A stretch of 64,000 nt of DNA, taken from contig NC_010397.1 of assembly GCF_000069185.1 (NCBI RefSeq), positions 2,232,001-2,296,000 on the forward strand, in the 5' to 3' direction. Below, one piece after another: positions 30,432 through 37,144 of the stretch; position 1 is the stretch's first letter, and each line of letters starts with the position of its first letter. The notes under the pieces are model-generated. The model made no database searches. It saw only the letters and a list, made by a program, of their open reading frames with translations, and was not told the DNA's origin. The DNA comes from Mycobacteroides abscessus ATCC 19977. Its GTDB lineage: Bacteria > Actinomycetota > Actinomycetes > Mycobacteriales > Mycobacteriaceae. Both the position numbers and the translations under genes were made by a program.

Positions 30432-30743
30432 CTACGAGGCAAGCCGCAGATGCGGCATCTGCCGGCCGGCAGTGTCCACGATCGTGGTGACGGTGCCGAA
30501 CCGATCGGTGGCGCGCCGGCACACCTCGCGGAGCTGCCGGGGGTCGGTGGCATCGGCTGCGATGGCCATCACCCGATCGGCGTCGTAGCCATGAAGCATC
30601 TTGGTGAGGTCGGAGGCGTGCCGCGCGCAGATGACGACCCGGTGCCCGTTGCGCACCAGTATCTGGACGACCTGGCGGCCGTTGGGAGCGTCGGCGTTGA
30701 GGACGACGACCACATCCTGGTCCGGGTTCGCGTGGATCTGCAT
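30432..30743 (-). CDS. Short Rossmann-fold protein, SDR-like fragment
   Basis: Only 103 residues. It opens with a beta-alpha-beta unit (VVVVLNADAPNGRQVVQILVRNGHRVVICAR) like the coenzyme-binding start of short-chain dehydrogenases, then an AADATDP segment like the adenine-binding acidic strand and a TIVDTAG strand. The glycine-rich TGxxxGxG is not kept and there is no YxxxK catalytic pair, since the protein ends where that domain would begin. It is either a truncated dehydrogenase or a small stand-alone nucleotide-binding protein. It is convergent with the siderophore-interacting protein gene. Confidence 0.5.
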   Translation of the reverse strand: MQIHANPDQDVVVVLNADAPNGRQVVQILVRNGHRVVICARHASDLTKMLHGYDADRVMAIAADATDPRQLREVCRRATDRFGTVTTIVDTAGRQMPHLRLAS

Positions 30744-30846
30744 GCCTCCATTGAGCCAGCGATTCCTGGAACCAGGATGTGAGCGTCATGTGGATTGGTT
30801 GGATGACCTCAGCGGTTGGTTGAATTCACGTCGAGTCCGCGATTGG

Positions 30847-31992
30847 TCATGCCCTCGTGCGCCGCCGGTAGGACTGAGCCGTCTTCCGAAGCCCCTCCGG
30901 GGACTGGTCACCCCAAGATCGCAGCATCGCGCGGTTGGCCAGCACCACCTCATGTGTGGCGGCGATCCGCTGGGACTCGTACGCGGACAGCCCGCCCGCG
31001 GGATCGCCGGGGTGTCCGGCCAGCGCCACCGCCAGGGCGCGGGCGTCGACAACGGATTGCGATCCGCCGTTGGCGCCCAAGGGGTACATGGGATGTGCGG
31101 CGTCACCCAATAGGGTGACTCGATCGCGGCCCCAGTGCGGCAAGGGGTCGCGATCGACCATGGGGTACTCCACGACGTATTCGGCACCGCGAATCATCTT
31201 GTCGAGGTCCAGCCAGCCGAAATCCCAGCCCGGGAAGTGATCGAGTACCTCATCGGCGGTGGCGGGGTCATTCCATCGTGCTCCGGCGGGCAACTCCCCG
31301 GCGGGATTGGTGCGCGCGAGGGCTACCCAGTTCACGGTGCGATCGCTGATCGGGTAGGCGATGAGTTCGTGATCGGTGTCGTCATGCGCGACGACCATGG
31401 TCTTCCCGGTGAGGAACGGGCCGACATCCGAGGCGCCGCGCCACATCCGCACCCCCGACCAGTGCAGCCGATCTGCCGGATGTAATTGCGCGCGGATCGC
31501 CGAGTTCACGCCATCGGCGCCCACCAGGACGGCCGCTTCGATGTCCCCGGTAGCCGTGCGCACCCGCACACCGGCCTCGTCGCTCTCGAAGCCGAGAACC
31601 CGGCTAGCTGTTCGAACTGCCTGTGGGCCAATGCGTTTCCGCACCGCATCGAGCAGCATGAGTTGCAATCGTCCGCGATGCACCGAGATCTGCGGGTGCG
31701 GGTAGTCGCCTGCCAGGCCCCGCGGTTCGGTGAACAGCACGGTGCCGTGCTTGTCGCAGAACCGGATCTCGGTGGTGGCGATTCCCATGCGGGTCAACCG
31801 TTCACCCAACCCAAGCTCGGTCAGTACACCCACGGCGTGCGGCAGCATGTTGATGCCGACGCCGAGCGGTTTGACTTCACGCGCGCTCTCCAGCACCACC
31901 ACCTCAAAACCCGCGGCGTGCAAGGTCAGGGCCGACGCAAGGCCGCCGATGCCGGCCCCGGCAACCACGATCGATGTCTTGTCTGTGCTCAT
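30847..31992 (-). CDS. FAD-dependent aromatic-ring-type monooxygenase (PHBH fold, PhzS-like)
   Basis: A flavoprotein monooxygenase of 381 residues. It has the N-terminal GAGIGGLASALTL dinucleotide-binding motif, the DG-type motif VLVGADGVNSAIR in the middle and the C-terminal GDAAHPMYPLGANGGSQ FAD-binding segment, which is most like PhzS-type enzymes. These hydroxylate or decarboxylatively hydroxylate aromatic acids with NAD(P)H and oxygen. ATG 31992 is four codons inside a longer frame starting at 32004 and leaves the usual short lead to the first strand; either start is possible. It is divergent from a LysR regulator that probably controls it. The substrate is unknown. Confidence 0.82.
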   Translation of the reverse strand: MSTDKTSIVVAGAGIGGLASALTLHAAGFEVVVLESAREVKPLGVGINMLPHAVGVLTELGLGERLTRMGIATTEIRFCDKHGTVLFTEPRGLAGDYPHPQISVHRGRLQLMLLDAVRKRIGPQAVRTASRVLGFESDEAGVRVRTATGDIEAAVLVGADGVNSAIRAQLHPADRLHWSGVRMWRGASDVGPFLTGKTMVVAHDDTDHELIAYPISDRTVNWVALARTNPAGELPAGARWNDPATADEVLDHFPGWDFGWLDLDKMIRGAEYVVEYPMVDRDPLPHWGRDRVTLLGDAAHPMYPLGANGGSQSVVDARALAVALAGHPGDPAGGLSAYESQRIAATHEVVLANRAMLRSWGDQSPEGLRKTAQSYRRRTRA

Positions 31993-32037
31993 ATGTTCCA
32001 GCATCGGAGGAGGCGGTTCAGAAGTCCAAGATCTATT

Positions 32038-32056
32038 GGTTAGTAGACCTATAACC
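32038..32056. promoter_or_regulatory. Probable LysR-regulator operator
   Basis: An interrupted dyad GGTTA-N9-TAACC lies midway between the divergent monooxygenase and LysR genes, with the T-N11-A spacing allowed by the family. It ends 7 bases before the LysR start, consistent with autoregulation. Confidence 0.45.
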
Positions 32057-32063
32057 TGTACTT

Positions 32064-32933
32064 ATGGAGATTCACCAGCTGCGCTATCTGCTGGCGGTGG
32101 CCGACACATCGAGCTTCACGAAGGCGGCCGCCGCATTGCATGTCGCCCAACCCGGCGTGAGCGCCCAAATCCGGCTTCTGGAACGCGAACTGGGGCAGGA
32201 CTTGTTCGATCGATCGGGGCGCCAAGTCCGGCTTACCGATGCCGGCAAGGCGGTGATTCCCTACGCGCGAGCCGCGCTCGCCGCTGTGGACGGTGTGCGT
32301 GAGGCGGCTGACGAGATCGGCGGACTCATCCGGGGGCATATCGCATTCGGAACCGTGACATCACACGGCGCAGATCTCTCCTCATTGCTTTCGGCGTTTC
32401 ATCGTGACCATCCCGCCATCTCGATCACCCTCACCGAAGCCGGGTGCGAGGAGCTTGTTGCCGGGCTGCGCGAGGGCCGGCTGGACGGAGCGATCGTGGC
32501 CCTGGGGGCACAACGGCTCGCGGGGCTGGGTCTACAAGTCATTGACGACCAACCCTTGGTGGCGGCGGTCGCGGCCGATGATCTGTTGGCGACACGGCGC
32601 ACGATCACGCTGCAAAGATTGTGCGAGCACACCCTGATCTGCCTGCCCACCGGTAGTGGCGTTCGGTCCATCCTGGAGTCCGAATGCCGGTCGCTCGGGC
32701 TCAGCCCGAATGTGGCCTTTGAAGCGAGTTCGCCGCGAGCCTTGGTAAGTCTCGTAGAACAGGGCCTCGGCATCGCGGTGGTGCCTGCTCCATACGTGCG
32801 AAACCGGGCCGGGGTGCTGGCATTGGACATCCGGCCCGCGCTGCGCGGGCGGCTGGCATTGGCATGGCGCCTTGACGGTCCGGTCGGTCCGGCGGCGCGC
32901 GCCTTTCTGGAGCGCGCTCGCGCCGTTCTCTGA
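32064..32933 (+). CDS. LysR-family transcriptional regulator
   Basis: A 289-residue regulator. The N-terminal winged helix is typical: MEIHQLRYLLAVADTSSFTKAA followed by LHVAQPGVSAQIRLLERELG. The C-terminal part is a periplasmic-binding-like effector domain. LysR proteins usually control the divergent gene, here the FAD monooxygenase, and respond to its substrate or product. The effector cannot be deduced. Confidence 0.88.
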   Translation: MEIHQLRYLLAVADTSSFTKAAAALHVAQPGVSAQIRLLERELGQDLFDRSGRQVRLTDAGKAVIPYARAALAAVDGVREAADEIGGLIRGHIAFGTVTSHGADLSSLLSAFHRDHPAISITLTEAGCEELVAGLREGRLDGAIVALGAQRLAGLGLQVIDDQPLVAAVAADDLLATRRTITLQRLCEHTLICLPTGSGVRSILESECRSLGLSPNVAFEASSPRALVSLVEQGLGIAVVPAPYVRNRAGVLALDIRPALRGRLALAWRLDGPVGPAARAFLERARAVL

Positions 32934-33136
32934 CCGCGGTTCCGATCACCCTGAATGCAACCCGGCGCCGGACGCCATGGTGGCGCAATGGCCCACTCGG
33001 GGTGGTGCGCAGCAGGTCGCAGGTGGTGTGCACCGGCGCATTGGAACGGACCTGACAGATGTTCATTTCACCCAGCAGGTAGCCGCTGAGCAGGCCTTTA
33101 GCGTGTGGGCGAGGTTGATTCACGTCAGGAGGAGTC

Positions 33137-33880
33137 GTGGCCGCTGCCGAGCCCACACCGTTGCGCCGCCCGCGTGCCGATCAGGCGCGGCTGGTCGCCG
33201 ACGTGTTGCGTCATCAGATTCACGCCGGTGGCTACGCCGAGGGTGGTCTGCCGAGCGAGCACGCGTTGGCGGCCGAGTTCTTCGTCTCACGTAACACCGT
33301 GCGAGAGGCGCTGACCACGCTCAAGGACGAGGGCCTCATTGAGCGGGGGCCCCGCACCGGAACCCATGTCGCGTTGCGCAAGTACGAACACGGGCTGGAT
33401 GCCCTGCTTGGGCTCAAGGAGACCTTCAAGGGCTATGGCGAGGTGCGTAACGAGGTGAGAGTCATCCAGGAGGTAAACGCCCCGCCCGCTGTCGCCCATA
33501 GGTTGCGGCTGGATCCGGGCGCGCGCGTCATCTTCATCGAGCGCTTGCGCTATCTGGGTGATCTCCCGCTGAGCCTGGACAAGACCTATCTCACCCCGGA
33601 CGTGGGAGAGGCGGTCATCGAGCATCAGCTGGAGACCAACGACGTGTTCGCGTTGATCGAACGCGTCACCGGGCGCCGACTGGGCTCGGCCAACCTCGCG
33701 CTGGAAGCCGTTGCCGCGGACTCGCACTCGGCCGCGACGCTGCAGGTGCCCGATAGTGCTCCGCTGCTGCTCCTCGAGCGATTGACCCATCTCGACGACG
33801 GAACCCCCGTCGACCTCGAGTACATCAGAATGCGTGGGGATCGAATCACCTTGCGCAGCAATCTACTAAGGGATATTTGA
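33137..33880 (+). CDS. GntR-family regulator with UTRA effector domain
   Basis: A 247-residue regulator: winged helix at about residues 15-75 (GLPSEHALAAEFFVSRNTVREALTTL and GLIERGPRTGTHV) and a C-terminal UTRA ligand-binding domain (about 90-247, with DPGARVIFIERLRYL and the final EYIRMRGDRITLRSNL). It starts at GTG after AGGAGGAG. It is the first gene of a six-gene plus-strand run and its stop is 8 bases before the ferredoxin start, so it very likely regulates this operon in response to the imported compound or a product of it. Confidence 0.85.
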   Translation: MAAAEPTPLRRPRADQARLVADVLRHQIHAGGYAEGGLPSEHALAAEFFVSRNTVREALTTLKDEGLIERGPRTGTHVALRKYEHGLDALLGLKETFKGYGEVRNEVRVIQEVNAPPAVAHRLRLDPGARVIFIERLRYLGDLPLSLDKTYLTPDVGEAVIEHQLETNDVFALIERVTGRRLGSANLALEAVAADSHSAATLQVPDSAPLLLLERLTHLDDGTPVDLEYIRMRGDRITLRSNLLRDI

Positions 33881-33888
33881 GGATTCTC

Positions 33889-34116
33889 ATGACGCTGGTC
33901 AACAACCGCATCGACGTCCCGGTAACCATCGACGAATCGCTGTGTATCGACGGCTGCACACTCTGCGTCGACATCTGCCCGCTCGATTCATTGGCCATCA
34001 ATCCAGAAAACGGTAAGGCCTTCATGCACGTCGACGAATGCTGGTATTGCGGCCCCTGCGCGGCCCGATGCCCAACCGGCGCTGTCACCGTCAACATGCC
34101 CTATCTACTTCGATAA
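33889..34116 (+). CDS. Small dicluster 4Fe-4S ferredoxin (AprB-like)
   Basis: A 75-residue ferredoxin with two cluster motifs: CIDGCTLCVDICP (an unusual CxxxCxxCxxxCP, one residue longer in the first gap) and CWYCGPCAARCP (CxxCxxCxxxCP). The ATG at 33889 is preferred to an upstream TTG because GAGGA precedes it at good spacing. Small dicluster ferredoxins of this form act as the beta subunit or electron partner of AprA-type flavoproteins, and a flavoprotein of that type is encoded at the end of this same operon. Confidence 0.85.
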   Translation: MTLVNNRIDVPVTIDESLCIDGCTLCVDICPLDSLAINPENGKAFMHVDECWYCGPCAARCPTGAVTVNMPYLLR

Positions 34117-34128
34117 GTCAGGACCTCC

Positions 34129-35526
34129 ATGAAGAGAACAGCCCTTCTCGCTTCCATGCTCATCGCCCTCGCGACCGGCTGCTCGCTGGACTCCGGCTCC
34201 GGTTCGTCCCAGGAGGTGACTGTGGTTATCGGATACCAGTCCAAGACCATCAACACCGTCACGGCGGGCACGCTGCTACGCGCCCAGGGTTATCTGGAGA
34301 AGCGACTCGGTGACCTCACTTCGCGCACCGGCACCAAGTACACCGTGCAGTGGCAGGATTACGACACCGGAGCCCCGATCACCGCGCAGATGCTGGCCGA
34401 GAAGATCGACATCGGTTCCATGGGCGACTACCCGCTACTGATCAACGGCTCCAAGACTCAGGCCAATGAGAAGGCGCGCACCGAGCTGGTTTCAATCACG
34501 GGTTACAACGCTAAGGGTTCGCTCAACATGGTTGTGGTTCCCCCGAATTCAGCGATCACTGAACTGCCTGAGTTGAAGGGCAAGAAGGTGTCGGCCAGCG
34601 TCGGTTCCGCGGGGCATGGCACCCTGGTGCGCGCGCTGCGCAATGACGGACTCGACCCGACCAGGGACGTCGAGGTTCTCAATCAGCAACCACAGGTCGG
34701 CGCCTCGGCCTTGGAATCGGGCCAGGTGCAGGCGTTGTCGCAGTTCGTCGCCTGGCCGGGCCTACTGGTCTTTCAGAACAAGGCCAAGCTGCTCTACGAC
34801 GGTGCCGAGCTGAATGTTCCGACATTCCACGGTGTCGTGGTGCGCCGCGACTACGCCACTCAGCACCCCGAGGTGCTTGACGCCTTCCTGCAGGCTCAGC
34901 TCGATGCCACCGACTTCATTCACGAGAAGTCCCTGGAAGCGGCACGCATCGTGGCTGAGGGCAGCGGCCTACCCCAGGAAGTGGTGTACCTCTACAACGG
35001 GCCCGGGGGGACCTCGTTCGACGCCACCCTCAAGCCGTCGCTCATCGAGGCATTCACAAGCGATGTGCCCTATCTGAAATCGATCGGCGACTTCGCCGAC
35101 CTCAATATCGACGATTTTGTCCACGACGGACCACTGCGCCAGGCATACACGACTCGTGCGAAGAACTATGAAACCGAGTTGGCCGCCATGGTCAATCCAT
35201 TGGTGCTGCACCCGGCCGATGGCGCTGATCCGGGACAGGCCGCCGAGATCTGGTTTGACGGGAAAGATTCCACCCAGGTGTATCCCACGGCCCAGGAGCT
35301 GTTGAAGGCCGTCAACGCGGCCAATGCGGCCGGCCGGAAAGTCCGTGCGGCTTACGTCGCCGATACCGAATTGGGCACTCGCTGGTTTGCCGACCACGCC
35401 AGGTGGGTTCAGGATCCGGCCGGGCTCCACCCGTTCACCACCGGCGCGGGCGCGGCCCGGTACGTCGCCGCACACCCGGGTGCCAGGCCGCTGGACTACG
35501 CACAGGCATTGGCGGCCGCGTCATGA
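34129..35526 (+). CDS. ABC transporter substrate-binding lipoprotein, sulfonate/nitrate type
   Basis: A 465-residue lipoprotein (lipobox ATGC after a short signal peptide) with the NitT/TauT-type binding fold: IDIGSMGDYPLLINGS, LKGKKVSASVGSAGHG and LESGQVQALSQFVAWPGLL. It is about 130 residues longer than usual SsuA/TauA proteins. The extra C-terminal part (from about residue 340, FVHDGPLRQAYTTRAKNY onward) is not seen in the simpler SsuA at 8530-9591. Ligand unknown; sulfonate-like by family and by the partner enzymes. Confidence 0.82.
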   Translation: MKRTALLASMLIALATGCSLDSGSGSSQEVTVVIGYQSKTINTVTAGTLLRAQGYLEKRLGDLTSRTGTKYTVQWQDYDTGAPITAQMLAEKIDIGSMGDYPLLINGSKTQANEKARTELVSITGYNAKGSLNMVVVPPNSAITELPELKGKKVSASVGSAGHGTLVRALRNDGLDPTRDVEVLNQQPQVGASALESGQVQALSQFVAWPGLLVFQNKAKLLYDGAELNVPTFHGVVVRRDYATQHPEVLDAFLQAQLDATDFIHEKSLEAARIVAEGSGLPQEVVYLYNGPGGTSFDATLKPSLIEAFTSDVPYLKSIGDFADLNIDDFVHDGPLRQAYTTRAKNYETELAAMVNPLVLHPADGADPGQAAEIWFDGKDSTQVYPTAQELLKAVNAANAAGRKVRAAYVADTELGTRWFADHARWVQDPAGLHPFTTGAGAARYVAAHPGARPLDYAQALAAAS

Positions 35527-36401
35527 GCAGCCTGCCCATTCTGGAAACCCGTCCGCGAACGGTTGCGGTAACGCCCGTCGACGACCGAACCGGCGAGGTG
35601 GCAACCGCCCGGCGTACCGGTTCTAGATACTTCGCTTGGGGTGTCCGGGCATCGTCGGTGGCAGCTGCGGTGTTGCTCTGGCAACTCCTGACGGCCAACA
35701 AGGTGCGCTTTGGATTGAGGTTCGACACCCTGCCGACCGTCACCGAGATTGTCGCCGCGCTTACCAAGCGCATTGGCACCGAACAGTATTGGCTGGACCT
35801 CGGCCAGTCCACCATCCGGATTCTCACCGGCTTCGGCCTCGCCGCGGTCTTGGGCGTCATCACCGGTATCTGGCTGGGGCGTTCGCCGCTGTTCGCCAAC
35901 ATCTTTGGTCCGTTGACCGAACTCGCACGGCCCATTCCGGCGATCGCGATTGTGCCCGTGGCCATCCTGTTGTTCCCCAGCGATGAGGCCGGGATTGTCT
36001 TCATCACCTTCCTCGCCGCGTACTTTCCGATCATGGTCAGCACCCGGCATGCGGTGCGCGCCTTGCCGACGCTGTGGGAGGAGTCGGTCCGCACCCTCGG
36101 CGGCAGCCGCTGGGATGTGCTGTTGCGGGTGGTGCTGCCCGGCAGCCTTCCCGGGGTCTTTGGCGGGCTGTCTGTCGGTATCGGCGTCGCTTGGATCTGC
36201 GTTGTCTCTGCCGAAATGATCTCGGGCCGGCTGGGAGTCGGGTACCGCACGTGGCAGTCATACACGGTGTTGGCGTATCCGGACGTCTTCGTGGGCATCA
36301 TCACCATTGGCGTGCTGGGGTTCGTGACATCCGCCGCCATCGAATTGGTGGGGCGTCGCGTCACGCGCTGGTTGCCTCGCGCGCAGGAGGCCCGTTCATG
36401 A
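35523..36401 (+). CDS. ABC transporter permease, sulfonate/nitrate type
   Basis: A 292-residue membrane permease with about six helices and the EAA-type loop (LPTLWEESVRTLGGSRWDVLLRVVLPGSLPGV). ATG 35523 overlaps the lipoprotein stop by four bases; a longer open frame upstream lies inside that gene and is not used. It pairs with the ATPase encoded next. Confidence 0.87.
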   Translation: MSSLPILETRPRTVAVTPVDDRTGEVATARRTGSRYFAWGVRASSVAAAVLLWQLLTANKVRFGLRFDTLPTVTEIVAALTKRIGTEQYWLDLGQSTIRILTGFGLAAVLGVITGIWLGRSPLFANIFGPLTELARPIPAIAIVPVAILLFPSDEAGIVFITFLAAYFPIMVSTRHAVRALPTLWEESVRTLGGSRWDVLLRVVLPGSLPGVFGGLSVGIGVAWICVVSAEMISGRLGVGYRTWQSYTVLAYPDVFVGIITIGVLGFVTSAAIELVGRRVTRWLPRAQEARS

Positions 36402-37144
36402 CACGCGCTTCCGCTCTGGTTCTCGACGAGGTCAGGCTCGGCTACGGCGGACGTACCGTCGTGGACCGCCTCAGTCTCACGGTGCAACCTGGGGAAATAC
36501 TGGTTCTGACCGGCCCTTCGGGCTGCGGCAAGTCCACTGTGCTGCGCGCCCTGGCGGGGCTGCTCAAGCCCGATGCGGGAACCATCCGCGCCGACGGCGA
36601 GACGGTGGTCACCACCTCGCGCGACCGAGCCATGGTCTTCCAAGATAACGCTTTGTTGCCCTGGCGCACAGTGCGATCCAACATAGAACTGGCGTTGAAG
36701 CTGGGTGGTATCGCTCGTCAGGGGCGGCGCGAGGCGGCGCAGTCCTGGATCGACGATGTGGGCCTGACCGGGTTCGAGAACTATCTGCCCAAGAGCCTCT
36801 CGGGTGGCATGCGCCAGCGTGTCCAGCTCGCCCGCGGTCTCGCGGGAGCTCCACGTGCGGTCATGATGGACGAGCCATTCGGGGCGCTGGATGCCCAGAC
36901 CCGTGCCAGCATGCAGCGTCTGCTCATCGACACCTGGCGCAGTCATCCCACCACGGTGGTGTTCGTGACTCACGATGTCGATGAGGCGCTGCTACTGGGG
37001 GATCGCATTGTCGTCCTGGGCAGGGCGGGGCAGCCATTGCGGGCACTCTTGGACGTGCCCGAACCTCGTGAGGCCGATATCGACCGCAGTGGTCTACGCA
37101 CTGAAATCCTTGCCGCACTGAATCATACGGAGCTTGTTGCCTAA
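36398..37144 (+). CDS. ABC transporter ATP-binding protein, sulfonate/nitrate type
   Basis: A 248-residue ABC ATPase: Walker A GPSGCGKST, Q-loop VFQDNALLPWRTV, signature LSGGMRQRVQLARG, Walker B AVMMDEPFGALD and H-loop VFVTHDVDEA. The Q-loop and D-loop are those of the SsuB/TauB/NrtC group. Its ATG overlaps the permease stop by four bases, and its TAA overlaps the start of the flavoprotein gene by one base (TAATG). Confidence 0.9.
   Translation: MTRASALVLDEVRLGYGGRTVVDRLSLTVQPGEILVLTGPSGCGKSTVLRALAGLLKPDAGTIRADGETVVTTSRDRAMVFQDNALLPWRTVRSNIELALKLGGIARQGRREAAQSWIDDVGLTGFENYLPKSLSGGMRQRVQLARGLAGAPRAVMMDEPFGALDAQTRASMQRLLIDTWRSHPTTVVFVTHDVDEALLLGDRIVVLGRAGQPLRALLDVPEPREADIDRSGLRTEILAALNHTELVA

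Noticed and set aside
35435..36973. A 512-codon open frame on the minus strand across the second importer permease and ATPase genes
   Set aside because: It is antisense to two well-supported genes, its protein has no recognisable domains and its composition is typical of a reverse-strand shadow in high-G+C DNA.
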